A stretch of 48,318 nucleotides of DNA from Rhodospirillales bacterium (GTDB lineage Bacteria; Pseudomonadota; Alphaproteobacteria; Acetobacterales; Acetobacteraceae), in NCBI GenBank assembly GCA_028869595.1, contig JAGWRU010000238.1, positions 1 through 48,318 of the forward strand, in the 5' to 3' direction. The translations under genes and the position numbers were made by a program. Under the pieces are notes generated by a model, which did no database searches, was not told where the DNA came from, and saw only the letters and a list, made by a program, of their open reading frames with translations. The stretch's first letter is position 1, and each line of letters begins with the position of its first letter. Below, in pieces: positions 26,311 to 35,055 of this stretch.

Positions 26311-27531
26311 CTATTGCAGCGCCTGATAGCTCAGCACGCGCAATTCGCGCCGCAGCGGCCAGGTCGATGACGGCAGAAGCTGGGTCAGCAGGATCACCGC
26401 CAGCTCCTCCTTCGGGTCGATCCAGAAGGCGGTGCTGGCCGCCCCGCCCCAGGCATATTCGCCCGGGCTGCCCAGGATCTGCGCGCGCGCCGGGTCGAGC
26501 ATGACGGAAAACCCCAGCCCGAAGCCGATGCCGGTATAGGGGGATTCGCTGAAGCGAGGCTGGCCCATCGCCGCCATGTCGCCGTTCAGATGATTGGCCG
26601 TCATCAGCTCCAGCGTCTTGCGCCCCAGGAAACGCACCCCGTCCAGGCTGCCGCCATTCAGCATCATGCGACAGAAGCGCAGGTAATCGGCCATGGTGGA
26701 AACCAGCCCGCCGCCGCCCGAGGCGCAGGCGCGTTCCTTGCGGAAGATCCCGGTCTCGGCATCGTCGATCAGCAGCAGATTTTCATCAGCGGTGCGCATG
26801 TACAGCCCGGCGAAGCGCGCGGCCTTGGCATCGGGCACATGAAACCCGGTATCGCGCATGCCGAGCGGCCCGAGGATGCGGGTTTGCAGGAAATCGGCAA
26901 AGGACTGGCCGGAGATCACCGCCACCAGATGCCCCAGCACGTCGGTAGCGATGGAGTAGTTCCAGGCGCTGCCCGGCTGGGCCAGCAGCGGCAGGCTGGC
27001 GGCCAGATCGACCAGCTCCGCCAGGGTTTTGTCCGAGGTCTGGAAATCCAGCCCGCGCGCGCGGTACAGCGCATCGACCGGAGAACTGTCCATGAAGCCG
27101 TAGGTCAGCCCGGCCGTATGCGTCAGCAGGTCGCGAAAGGTGATGTCGCGCAGCGCCGGCTCGGTCTGCATGGCGCCGAAGCTGCCGCCGACGAAGACCC
27201 GCATGGCGCCGAAGGCCGGCAGGAAGCGGGCGATGGGATCGTCGAGCTGGAACCGCCCTTCCTCGTACAGCATCAGCACGGCAAGGCTGGTGAGCGGCTT
27301 GGTCATGGAATAGATGCGGCAGATCGTCTCGGCGTTCCAGGGCCGGTTGCGGGCACGGTCGGCAAGCCCGGCGCAGCCGGCATGGATCACCCGCCCGCGC
27401 CGCAGCATCAGGGTGGCAAGCCCGGCCAGGCGGCCGGATGCCACCTGCTGCTCCCGCCAGGCATCGATCCGCGCGAGCCGGGTGGGGTCGACATCGACGC
27501 TTTCGGGGCGGGCTTCGATCATATGCTGCAT
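26311..27531 (-). CDS. Serine hydrolase, class C beta-lactamase/EstB family
   Basis: The 406-residue protein has the SxxK motif in YSMTKPLTS (about 73-81) and a tyrosine motif in WNYSIATDV, followed by GGGGLVSTMADYLRF and the C-terminal GGAASTAFWIDP segment in the place of KTG. These define the AmpC/EstB-type serine hydrolase group, which includes esterases and transesterases. No signal peptide is seen, which favours a cytoplasmic esterase over a periplasmic beta-lactamase. A perfect TATAAT on the minus strand near 27633-27638 is a possible promoter. Confidence 0.88.
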   Translation of the reverse strand: MQHMIEARPESVDVDPTRLARIDAWREQQVASGRLAGLATLMLRRGRVIHAGCAGLADRARNRPWNAETICRIYSMTKPLTSLAVLMLYEEGRFQLDDPIARFLPAFGAMRVFVGGSFGAMQTEPALRDITFRDLLTHTAGLTYGFMDSSPVDALYRARGLDFQTSDKTLAELVDLAASLPLLAQPGSAWNYSIATDVLGHLVAVISGQSFADFLQTRILGPLGMRDTGFHVPDAKAARFAGLYMRTADENLLLIDDAETGIFRKERACASGGGGLVSTMADYLRFCRMMLNGGSLDGVRFLGRKTLELMTANHLNGDMAAMGQPRFSESPYTGIGFGLGFSVMLDPARAQILGSPGEYAWGGAASTAFWIDPKEELAVILLTQLLPSSTWPLRRELRVLSYQALQ

Positions 27532-27773
27532 GGCGGCTTCTCCTGCTCGGGCGCCAGGATAGGCGGCGGCGGGCGGGCTGTCAGCGGCGGCAAGAAAAAT
27601 TCAAACGCCTTAAATAGGTGCAAATGCCCATTATATGACCTTAATTCCGCGGCGATGCGGGGCCGATGCGCACAAGATGCGTGCAACGCATGGATCGCAT
27701 GCAGAAATCTATGTTGCACCTGCGAAGAAGAATGCCGAATTTCAACCACGGAACGCGACACAAGGAGGTTCCG
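27532..27773. promoter_or_regulatory. Intergenic region of about 240 bases, relatively AT-rich in the middle
   Basis: This divergent space separates the serine hydrolase and the small-protein gene. The stretch around 27590-27650 is clearly more AT-rich than the surroundings and contains TATAAT on the minus strand (about 27633-27638), without a convincing -35 partner. No conserved RNA or ORF can be supported in it. Confidence 0.35.
27762..27769 (+). promoter_or_regulatory. Perfect Shine-Dalgarno sequence of the small-protein gene
   Basis: AAGGAGGT, complementary to the 16S rRNA 3' end, lies four bases before the ATG at 27774. It is the best ribosome-binding site in the window and decides the start of the 58-residue protein. 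Confidence 0.75.
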
Positions 27774-27950
27774 ATGGTCCCTTTCAGCCCCCCCAAGGAT
27801 TGGTACGAAACCTACTGGCTGACGCCGGAGCCGGTGCAGGTGGCTCGTGCCGCGCGCGCCAGCGCGGTGCGCCGCTTCGTCGTCGCCCTGGTGCGATATT
27901 TCACCAGCCAGGCCGATCGCCCCAGCCGCGTCGGCTATTTCGCCGGCTGA
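27774..27950 (+). CDS. Small protein of unknown function (58 residues)
   Basis: The protein begins MVPFSPPKDWYETYWL and continues with an Arg/Ala/Val-rich stretch ARAARASAVRRFVVALVRYF that could form an amphipathic or membrane-associated helix. The end is polar. I do not recognise a family. The perfect Shine-Dalgarno sequence and the high-GC codon pattern support translation. A predicted membrane protein gene follows after 24 bases in the same direction, so the two may be co-expressed. Confidence 0.6.
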   Translation: MVPFSPPKDWYETYWLTPEPVQVARAARASAVRRFVVALVRYFTSQADRPSRVGYFAG

Positions 27951-27974
27951 ACCGGGCCAGACAGGACGGATGCG

Positions 27975-28472
27975 ATGAACCGGCGACAGCCGCATCACAG
28001 CGAGGATGGCCAGGATGAGGTGAGCTGGTTCACCTTGATCGCCTTCATGGCGGCCTCGGTCCTGACCATCTGCGCCAGCGTCTTCTTCGTGCTCAGCACC
28101 GTCGATTTCGCCCCGGATGTGGGCGATATCGTGCGGTTTCGGCCGGGCCAGTCGATGGCCGATTTCACCCGCTTCGCGGTGCCGGCCCATTTCGCCAGCC
28201 GCGACCCGATGGCCCCGACCGAGGCTGCGACCGAAGGCGGCTGCCTGCTGCGTCCGGATGTGATGACCGAACGCGGCGGCAGCCTGGTGATCGAGGCGCG
28301 GGGCCTGACCGGGTCGCATGACGTGCGCGTCCATTGGCAGGGCGGGCCGACGGCGCGGGGGGCGGAGAATTGCGGCGGCTCGGCGACGCTGATCCTCTCG
28401 CAGAACGATCTGCGCGCACTGGCCAATGTTGCCGGCGGCTTCGGTGCCAGCGGGCCGCGCAACGTCTTCTGA
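27975..28472 (+). CDS. Predicted single-pass membrane protein of unknown function
   Basis: The 165-residue protein has a polar N-terminus (MNRRQPHHSEDGQDEVS), one strong membrane segment (WFTLIAFMAASVLTICASVFFV, about 18-39, key hydrophobic run) and a periplasmic domain with two cysteines (CLLRP and NCGGS) that could form a disulfide. No family is recognised. It follows the 58-residue protein. It converges on the dioxygenase gene with nine bases between stops. Confidence 0.65.
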   Translation: MNRRQPHHSEDGQDEVSWFTLIAFMAASVLTICASVFFVLSTVDFAPDVGDIVRFRPGQSMADFTRFAVPAHFASRDPMAPTEAATEGGCLLRPDVMTERGGSLVIEARGLTGSHDVRVHWQGGPTARGAENCGGSATLILSQNDLRALANVAGGFGASGPRNVF

Positions 28473-28481
28473 TCGGCCCGC

Positions 28482-29378
28482 CTATGCCGGCTGCAACGAT
28501 GCCGGATCGGCGCCGACGCGCTGGCTGCCATGTCCCGCCGCCGGCGCCAGGGCAAAATCATAGCGCAGCGAGGCCATCCCCTGAATCGGCGCGGCCGGGT
28601 CCCGCGCCACCGGGCTGACCACCAGCGCCCGCGCCACGCCGAACACCATGTCGCTGTCAATATGCGGGTCCTCGGCGAAATAGAGCGCCGTGACCAATTC
28701 CTGATAGCCGGGCGCGCCGATCAGGAAATGGATATGGGCAGGGCGATAGCCATGCCGCCCCTGTGCCCGCGCCAGACGCCCGACCGGCCCGTCCATCGGG
28801 ATCTGATAGCCCAGCGGCTGCACCGTGCGGAAATGGAACCGCCCCTCGGCATCGGTCTGGAATGCGCCGCGCAGATCCATCGCCGCGTCGGCGACCTGCA
28901 AATCGTACAGCCCCGTCGCGCTGGTCTGCCAGACATCGATGCGTGCCCCGGCGATCGGCTGGCCCGCCGTATCGGTGACGCGCCCGTGCAGCAGTAATTC
29001 CGGCGCGCCCGGATCGCGCGCGATCTGCGCGCCGGCTTCCAGCAGCGGCGCATCGGCGCGAAAGAACGGCCCCAGCAGGCTTGCTTCCGTCCCGCCCGGC
29101 GCGGCATCGGCGACGTGCTGCGCATTCACCAGCGCCGACAGGCCGAGCACGTCCGACAGCAGGATGAATTCCTGCCGCACCGGGCTGCAGCAATGGCCCA
29201 CCTCGGTCAGGAAGCGGATCGCGGTCAGCCACTCTTCCGGCGTCAGGGTCACTTCGCGCGCGAAATCGTGCAGATGCCGCACCAGGGATGCCATCACCTG
29301 GCGCAGCCGCGGATCGGGTGTCGCCGCCATCTGTTGCAGCGCCGCCTGCGTCACGGTTTCGGCATTCAGGTCGTCCAT
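28482..29378 (-). CDS. Intradiol ring-cleavage dioxygenase (hydroxyquinol 1,2-dioxygenase-like)
   Basis: The 298-residue protein has an N-terminal helical dimerisation domain (about 1-105) and a catalytic beta-sandwich. The expected Fe(III) ligands are two tyrosines (in TGLYDLQ and PLGYQIP) and two histidines (in RPAHIHFLI). The LLGPFFRADAP segment and length match hydroxyquinol or catechol 1,2-dioxygenases. The start was chosen by an AAGGAATGG ribosome-binding run and family length. Maleylacetate reductase is not in the window, but a dienelactone hydrolase lies about 6 kb away. The substrate is inferred from family only. Confidence 0.88.
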   Translation of the reverse strand: MDDLNAETVTQAALQQMAATPDPRLRQVMASLVRHLHDFAREVTLTPEEWLTAIRFLTEVGHCCSPVRQEFILLSDVLGLSALVNAQHVADAAPGGTEASLLGPFFRADAPLLEAGAQIARDPGAPELLLHGRVTDTAGQPIAGARIDVWQTSATGLYDLQVADAAMDLRGAFQTDAEGRFHFRTVQPLGYQIPMDGPVGRLARAQGRHGYRPAHIHFLIGAPGYQELVTALYFAEDPHIDSDMVFGVARALVVSPVARDPAAPIQGMASLRYDFALAPAAGHGSQRVGADPASLQPA

Positions 29379-29427
29379 GCGCCATTCCTTCCGAAGCAAC
29401 CGGCAGAGGATAGGCGCAAGCGCGCCC

Positions 29428-30585
29428 TTATCGCCAGTTCGCCAGGCGCCGCGCCGCTTCCTGCATATCCGCCTCGGCGCCGCAATAGCTGAAGCGCAGG
29501 AAATGCGCCCCGCGCGCGCGGTCGAAATCGACGCCGGGCGTCGCCGCCACCCCGGCTTCGGCCAGCATGCGCGCGCAGAAGGCAACGCTGTCATTGCTGC
29601 GCGCGGAGATGTCGGCATAGAGGTAGAACGCCCCTTCCGCCGGGCTCAGCCGATCGAAACCGGCAGCCGGCAGGGTCGCCAGGAGATGATCGCGCGAGCG
29701 GCGATAGCGGGCGATATTGGCCTGCAATTCCGCATGGCAGTCGAACGCCGCCTCCGCCGCCACCTGGGCGATATGCGGGGCGCTGATGAACAGATTCTGG
29801 GCCAGGCATTCGACCGGGCGGATCAGGTCCTCGGGCAGCACCAGCCAGCCGATGCGCCAGCCCGTCATGCTGAAATATTTGGAGAAGCTGTTGACCACCA
29901 CCGCACCGGGAAAGGCCGCGGCGGAGGAAAGCGGCGCGTCGTAGTTCAGTCCGTGATAAATCTCGTCGCTGATCAGCCGCACGCCATGGGCGTGACACCA
30001 GCCCGCGATCGCCGCCAGCTCCTCCGGGTGCAGCATGGTGCCGGCGGGATTGCACGGGCTGGCGATGATCAGCCCGTCGGGCAGCGGGTCGAGGCGTTCC
30101 AGCGCGGCGATGCTCGGCTGAAACCGCGTTTCCGGCCCGGCCTCTAGGATCACCGGCTGCATGCCGAGCGCGGTCAGAATATTGACGTAAGGCGGATAGA
30201 AGGGGGCGGCCATCGCCACACGGTCGCCGGGATCGAATGCGGCGAGAAAAGCCAGCGGAAACGCCCCCGATGCGCCGACCGTGACGGCGATGCGGGCCGG
30301 CGCGACATCCAGCCCGTACCAGTCCCGGTAGTGCGCGGCGATGCGCGCGCGCAGGCTGGCCCGACCGAAAGCCTCGGTATAGCCCAGCGGATCGCCGCCT
30401 TGCAGGGCGGCCACGGCGGCGGCGCGGGCGCCGGCCGGCGCGCCGGTGGCGGGCTGGCCGACCTCCATGCGGATGACGCCCGGCGCCCCCGGCGGCAGTG
30501 CCGCCTGGCGGGCATTGGCGGCGGCGATCACATCCATCACCAGAAAGGGCGGCGCGGACGCGCCCCGGCCGGTTTTCAGCGCCAC
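29428..30585 (-). CDS. Pyridoxal phosphate-dependent aminotransferase (class I/II)
   Basis: The 385-residue protein is a fold-type-I aminotransferase. The PLP lysine lies in VVNSFSKYFSMTGWRIGW; SPCNPAGTMLH and LISDEIYHGL are the usual cofactor and substrate motifs, and FLRFSYCG near the C-terminus carries the carboxylate-binding arginine. The donor and acceptor are unknown. A GTG start one base after the gamma-glutamyltransferase-like stop gives a VALKTGRGA opening typical of the family; upstream in-frame codons lie inside that gene. Tight spacing suggests an operon with that lipoprotein. Confidence 0.88.
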   Translation of the reverse strand: MALKTGRGASAPPFLVMDVIAAANARQAALPPGAPGVIRMEVGQPATGAPAGARAAAVAALQGGDPLGYTEAFGRASLRARIAAHYRDWYGLDVAPARIAVTVGASGAFPLAFLAAFDPGDRVAMAAPFYPPYVNILTALGMQPVILEAGPETRFQPSIAALERLDPLPDGLIIASPCNPAGTMLHPEELAAIAGWCHAHGVRLISDEIYHGLNYDAPLSSAAAFPGAVVVNSFSKYFSMTGWRIGWLVLPEDLIRPVECLAQNLFISAPHIAQVAAEAAFDCHAELQANIARYRRSRDHLLATLPAAGFDRLSPAEGAFYLYADISARSNDSVAFCARMLAEAGVAATPGVDFDRARGAHFLRFSYCGAEADMQEAARRLANWR

Positions 30586-30586
30586 G

Positions 30587-32002
30587 CTAGCGCCCCCCGA
30601 CCGCGAAGCCGGGATCGCGCGGATCGGTGGCGAAGCCGCAACTGGCGCGTTCGCCCGGCACATAGCTGGGGCAGGCGATCACATTGGCGCGACCGGGATC
30701 GGGCACCGGCGCCGGCATCGGCTTGTCGGAGCGGAGCGTGTTGTACATCCCCGCCGCCACCGCCATCGCCGCGCCTTCCTGGCCCGACCCGGAAACCGTG
30801 GCGCGGAAGGCGTGGATATGCGCGTTCCAGGCGATCGCCGCGGCCAGCAGCGGCGCCGGCACGCCGGAGGGAGAGGCACCCAGCACCACCCCCGTCCCCG
30901 GCGCGATGCGCCCGGTGCCGAACAGATTATCCATGGTCACGTCGCAGGCCACCGCGCCGCCATTGCGGTCCATCGTCACGAAGCTGGTCGAGGCCGGCAG
31001 GTTGGGCAGGCTGGCGGCCGGCACGCTGGCCTTCAGCAGCGCCATCGGGTCGCCGCCCTGGCTGCGCCATGCGGCGGCGACATCGATCGCCCGGGCGGCG
31101 GCCGCGCCGGGATCGGACGGGTTCTGGCGCAGCGCCAGGAAGGCCGCCGCCGCCGCCAGACCGCCATCGGCAGGCGGCGGCAGGAAGGAGATGCGGTCAT
31201 GGCGGTCATCGATGGTGAGCGCCGGGGCCAGGCTGGGCAGCCCGTCGCGCAGCGCGGCGAGCGTCACGCCGCCGCCGGCCTGGGTGGCGGCGCGGGCGAA
31301 TTCCGCCGCCAGCCTTCCCTGATACAGATCGCCCACCCCGGCCACGCGCAGCCGCGCCAGGGTTGCTGCCAGTTCCGGCTGGATCAGGGTCTGGCCCGGC
31401 CGCAGCTTCTGCCCGCCGGGCAGGAATACCGCGGCGGATTCGGGGTCGGCGGCCAGGGGCCCGGCAACCACCGAAAGATCGCGCACCAAAGCCCGCGATG
31501 CCGGCGTGCCGAACCGGGCGAGCTGTTCGGCCGGCACGATCAGGCTGTCGAATGGCGCATGGCCGTAGCGGGCATGCAGCAGATACATGCCCCGCGCCAG
31601 CATCGGCACGGCGGCAGGGCGGCTGCCCCCGGCGCCGCCCGGGCGCGGCAGGAACAGCACCGCTTCGGGCACTCCGCCATCGATCGATTTGCGGGCCGGA
31701 TCATAGGCCAGACACGCGCCGCCGCTACCCAGAGAAGCGCGCGAGGGCAGCGTGACCGAGAGCGCGAAAGCGATCGCCACCGCCGCATCCGCCGCCGTGC
31801 CGCCCTGCGAGAGGACGTCGCGGCCGATCAGCGCCGCGCGCGGCTCGTCGGCGACCACCGCGCCCAGGAAGCCGCGGACATGGCCGACCTGTCCTTCCGC
31901 CGGACGCGGCGCGCCGCCGAACAGGCCGCCGCCGGCGGAGCCGCCGCAGCCGGCCAGCGAAAGCGCCGTGACCATCGCCACCGCCGCGCGCAGACGTGCC
32001 AT
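30587..32002 (-). CDS. Gamma-glutamyltransferase-like lipoprotein
   Basis: The 471-residue protein has a lipoprotein signal, with the lipobox LAGC at Cys19 when started at MARLRAAV. GTG 32026 and ATG 32017/32014 are alternative starts. The body follows the gamma-glutamyltransferase fold: GGTAADAAVAIAFAL, LGSGGACLAYDP and LPASTSFVTMDRNGGAVA. In the family the nucleophile is a threonine at the start of the small subunit (TTH...). Here that position reads Ser338-Thr339-Ser340, so autoprocessing is uncertain. It is about 100 residues shorter than E. coli GGT. Confidence 0.8.
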   Translation of the reverse strand: MARLRAAVAMVTALSLAGCGGSAGGGLFGGAPRPAEGQVGHVRGFLGAVVADEPRAALIGRDVLSQGGTAADAAVAIAFALSVTLPSRASLGSGGACLAYDPARKSIDGGVPEAVLFLPRPGGAGGSRPAAVPMLARGMYLLHARYGHAPFDSLIVPAEQLARFGTPASRALVRDLSVVAGPLAADPESAAVFLPGGQKLRPGQTLIQPELAATLARLRVAGVGDLYQGRLAAEFARAATQAGGGVTLAALRDGLPSLAPALTIDDRHDRISFLPPPADGGLAAAAAFLALRQNPSDPGAAAARAIDVAAAWRSQGGDPMALLKASVPAASLPNLPASTSFVTMDRNGGAVACDVTMDNLFGTGRIAPGTGVVLGASPSGVPAPLLAAAIAWNAHIHAFRATVSGSGQEGAAMAVAAGMYNTLRSDKPMPAPVPDPGRANVIACPSYVPGERASCGFATDPRDPGFAVGGR

Positions 32003-32184
32003 TCTGACGCCCATCATGCCCCGCACCCCGCCTTCGCGTGTTCCAGCCCGATTTGCCGCCGCGCCGCGCCCTGTATGGACGCGGGCGGGTTGCGTGCCAT
32101 AACCGGCTTCGCCATCAGCGGCAACCGCCCGGCGCGCCGGGGCCGTGCCGCCGTGTAAGACACCAGTACGACAAAGGTCGCATC

Positions 32185-32946
32185 ATGTCTGGATTTCGCT
32201 GGTTCCGCAGGGCCGCGCCGCTGGCCGGCCTGCTCGCCCTTCTTCTGTGGCCTGGCGCGGGCGCGCGCGCGGCGGACGCCTTCACCCCGGCGCAGCGGGC
32301 CGAGATCGTGCAGATCGTGCGCCAGGCGCTGAAGCAGGATCCCTCGATCCTGCGCGACGCGGTGGCGGCGATGCAGCAGGACGACGCCGCGAAGCAGGCC
32401 GATGCCCAGGCCATGGCGATCGCCGCGCAGAAAGCCGCGCTGCTCGGTCCGGCCTCGCCCTTCGCCGGCAATCCGGCCGCCAAGGTGACGCTGATCGAGT
32501 TCTTCGACGTGCGCTGCCCCTATTGCCGGCAGATGGAGCCGGACATGGCGAAGCTGCTGGCCCAGGACCACGATCTGCGGATCATCTACAAGGACCTGCC
32601 GATCCTCGGACCGCCCAGCGTGCTGGCCTCGCGCGCGCTGCTGGCGGCGCAGCGCCAGGGCAAATATCTGCCGATGCGCAGCCTGCTGATGGCCGATCCG
32701 CCGCAGATCGACATGGCGATGGTGCAGGCGGCGGCGGCCAAGCTGGGGCTCGATTGGCCGCGTCTGCGGAAGGACATGCAGAGTAGCGCGGTCAGCGATC
32801 AAATCCGCGCCAACCTGGCGCTGGCCCGCGCCCTGAAGATCGACGGCACGCCGGCTTTCGTGCTGGGCGATACGCTGATCCCCGGCGCCATCGGCATGGC
32901 CGATCTGCAGCAGGCCATCGCCGCGCAACGCAAGGCGGGCGGCTGA
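32185..32946 (+). CDS. DsbA family thiol:disulfide protein (BdbD/Com1-like)
   Basis: The 253-residue protein begins with a signal peptide (MSGFRWFRRAAPLAGLLALL, cleavage near ARA-AD). A helical region precedes a thioredoxin-type domain with the redox motif FFDVRCPYCRQM (about 110-121) and the cis-proline in GTPAFVLGD. This is the DsbA-like form common in alphaproteobacteria, acting in the periplasm to oxidise or isomerise disulfides. The two-cysteine protein at 27975 and the gamma-glutamyltransferase-like lipoprotein would be in the same compartment. The gene meets prpF end to end. Confidence 0.9.
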   Translation: MSGFRWFRRAAPLAGLLALLLWPGAGARAADAFTPAQRAEIVQIVRQALKQDPSILRDAVAAMQQDDAAKQADAQAMAIAAQKAALLGPASPFAGNPAAKVTLIEFFDVRCPYCRQMEPDMAKLLAQDHDLRIIYKDLPILGPPSVLASRALLAAQRQGKYLPMRSLLMADPPQIDMAMVQAAAAKLGLDWPRLRKDMQSSAVSDQIRANLALARALKIDGTPAFVLGDTLIPGAIGMADLQQAIAAQRKAGG

Positions 32947-34059
32947 TCAGGCGGCGCGGGCGGGCGCTTCGGCGGCGGCGTCCTCCAGCCGGAGCGCCGC
33001 TGGGTCGACGAACACCGTGCCCTCGAAAATGCGGCGGGTGGTGCGCAGCAGCGCCACTTCGGGCACGCCGTCGCGGCCTGGCGTGAGTTCCAGCGTGAGC
33101 GTGCCGGCAGGATGGGCGATGGCGAGCGGCCCGGGCAGGGTGAGCGGGCCGGTCAGGGCGGCGGCCAGCGTGCCCGGCGTGGCACAGGCCGTGGCGATGG
33201 CGACCGCGCCGGTCACCGCCAGCGCCTTGTGGCAGGCATGCGGCATGAAATAGCGCGCGGTGATCGCGGCGCCGTTTTCCCCCGCCGCCAGCAGCACCGG
33301 CTTGGGCAGCACCGAACCGGTGGCAGCCGGCAGGCCCATGCGCAGCGCGGCGGCCAGGCGCACCTGTTCCAGCCGGGCGAGAAATTGCGGATCGGCATCC
33401 AGCGCTTCCGGGGCCTCGTGACCGGTCTTGCCGAAATCGGCGGCGCGCAGCAGCACGACCGGGGTGGCGGCATCCAGGCAGGTGACGGCGATGCCCTCCA
33501 CCATGTCCTGCGCCTGTCCGCTGGGCAGCAGCCGCCCGGTCTTGGCGCCGGCGGCATCGGCAAAGATCAGCCGCACCGGAGCGGCGGTGCCGGGCACGCC
33601 GTCGATGCGCGCATCCCCGGCATAGGTCACGCGCCCGCCGGGCGTGGCGATTTCCGCGATGATCCGCTTGCCGGTATTGACGTTGCGGATGCGCACCCGG
33701 GTGGTGCCGGGGCGGGCGGCGATCAACCCCTGTTCGATGGCGAAGGGGCCGACCGCGGCCAGCATGTTGCCGCAATTCGGGCCGGTATCGACGCGCCGTT
33801 CGGTCACCTTCACCTGGGCGAACAGGTAGTCGATCTCCGATTCGGGGTCGGTGGAGGGGCTGACGATGGCGACCTTGCTGGTCAGCGGGTTGCCGCCGCC
33901 TAGCCCGTCCACCTGCAAGGCGTGCCCCGCGCCCATCACGGCAATCAGCACGGCATCGCGGCGGGCCGGATCGGCGGGCAGGTCGGACGCCAGGAAGACC
34001 GGCCCGCGCGAGGTGCCGCCACGCATCAGCACGCAGGGGATCCGCATCGCCTCGCTCAT
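32947..34059 (-). CDS. PrpF-family protein (4-oxalomesaconate tautomerase-like)
   Basis: The 370-residue protein starts MSEAMRIPCVLMRGGTSRGP and contains VDTGPNCGNMLAAVG with the conserved cysteine, and PHACHKALAVTGAVAIA. The PrpF fold (diaminopimelate epimerase-like) includes 2-methylaconitate isomerase and 4-oxalomesaconate tautomerase. MRGGTSRG and the absence of prpB/prpC/acnD favour an aromatic (gallate-type) tautomerase or a hydroxy-acid isomerase. An AAAGGAGG ribosome-binding site precedes the ATG. The LysR gene is divergent and probably controls it. Confidence 0.86.
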   Translation of the reverse strand: MSEAMRIPCVLMRGGTSRGPVFLASDLPADPARRDAVLIAVMGAGHALQVDGLGGGNPLTSKVAIVSPSTDPESEIDYLFAQVKVTERRVDTGPNCGNMLAAVGPFAIEQGLIAARPGTTRVRIRNVNTGKRIIAEIATPGGRVTYAGDARIDGVPGTAAPVRLIFADAAGAKTGRLLPSGQAQDMVEGIAVTCLDAATPVVLLRAADFGKTGHEAPEALDADPQFLARLEQVRLAAALRMGLPAATGSVLPKPVLLAAGENGAAITARYFMPHACHKALAVTGAVAIATACATPGTLAAALTGPLTLPGPLAIAHPAGTLTLELTPGRDGVPEVALLRTTRRIFEGTVFVDPAALRLEDAAAEAPARAA

Positions 34060-34117
34060 CACTGCCTCCTTTGGCCCGTCTCTCCGATTGCCTTCCCATC
34101 AGACGCCCGGCGCGCCG

Positions 34118-34134
34118 TTTTGTGAAATGCAAAA
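34118..34134. promoter_or_regulatory. Candidate LysR-type operator (TTTTG-N7-CAAAA)
   Basis: A perfect interrupted palindrome with the LysR T-N11-A core sits between the divergent prpF and lysR starts. A second smaller repeat, ATTG-N5-CAAT, lies at 34144-34156 over the lysR start. Binding by the adjacent regulator is inferred. Confidence 0.55.
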
Positions 34135-34154
34135 ATCGAGGCTATTGATGCGCA

Positions 34155-35042
34155 ATGCGGATCAATTTCGACATGCTCGACTTGCGCACCTTTCTGGCGG
34201 TGCTGGAGCAGGGCGGATTCCACAAGGCGGCCGAGGCGCTGGCCTTGTCCCAGCCGGCCCTGTCGCGGCGCATTCAGGCGCTGGAGCAGGCGGTGGGCGC
34301 GCCGCTGCTGGAACGCACCACCCGCCACGTTGCCGCCAGTGCCGCCGGCCGGCGCTTCGCGCCCCTGGCCCGACGCCTGCTGGAGGAGCTGGAGGCGGAG
34401 ATTGCCGCGCTATCGGGCCTCGATCCGGCCCAGGGCGGGCAGATCACGCTGGCCTGCGTGCCGACGGCGGCGTTCTACTTCCTGCCCGGCGCGATCGCCC
34501 GCTTCGCCGCGACCTATCCGAAAATCCGTTTCCGCATCCTCGATCTTTCCGCCAATGACGGGCTGGCGGCGGTGGCGCGCGGGGAGGCGGAGTTCGGCAT
34601 CACCCTGGCCGGCGGCACCGATCCGGGGCTGGTCTTCACGCCGCTGTTGCAGGACCCGTTCGTGCTGGCCTGCCGGCGCGATCATGCCTTCGCCGCGCGC
34701 CGCCATCTGGGCTGGGGCGATCTCGACGGGCACAGCCTGATCGGCGTCAGCCGCGCCAGCGGCAACCGCATGATCCTGGAAAACGCCCTGGCCGAAGCCG
34801 GGGTGCGGCTGCATTTTCACTACGAGGTGAACCACCTGACGACGTCGCTGGGTCTGGTGGAGCGCGGGCTCGGCCTGTCGGTGCTGCCGCGTCTGGCGAC
34901 CCCTTCGGCCGATCATCCGGCGATTGCGGTGCGCCCGATCGGCAAGCCGCCGATCACCCGTACCATCGGCCTGGTGGAGCGCCGCGCCGCCAGACTTTCC
35001 CCGGCGGCGCAGCGTTTTCGCGATATGCTGGTCAAGGCGTAA
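34155..35042 (+). CDS. LysR family transcriptional regulator
   Basis: The 295-residue protein has an N-terminal winged helix-turn-helix (LRTFLAVLEQGGFHKAAEAL and QPALSRRIQALE, about 10-48) and a periplasmic-binding-like effector domain to the C-terminus. It is typical in length. Divergent placement next to prpF and the TTTTG-N7-CAAAA palindrome between them suggest it controls prpF and itself. The effector may be the pathway acid. It converges with the dienelactone hydrolase gene at the far end. Confidence 0.93.
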   Translation: MRINFDMLDLRTFLAVLEQGGFHKAAEALALSQPALSRRIQALEQAVGAPLLERTTRHVAASAAGRRFAPLARRLLEELEAEIAALSGLDPAQGGQITLACVPTAAFYFLPGAIARFAATYPKIRFRILDLSANDGLAAVARGEAEFGITLAGGTDPGLVFTPLLQDPFVLACRRDHAFAARRHLGWGDLDGHSLIGVSRASGNRMILENALAEAGVRLHFHYEVNHLTTSLGLVERGLGLSVLPRLATPSADHPAIAVRPIGKPPITRTIGLVERRAARLSPAAQRFRDMLVKA

Positions 35043-35055
35043 GGCGAGGCGTGGC

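Noticed and set aside
26311-27531. Antibiotic-resistance beta-lactamase
   Set aside because: The SxxK and tyrosine motifs fit the larger serine hydrolase/esterase group. There is no signal peptide and no clear KTG box.
32947-34059. Methylcitrate-cycle PrpF
   Set aside because: No prpB, prpC or acnD genes are nearby and the LysR partner is not typical of that pathway; a general PrpF-fold isomerase is safer.
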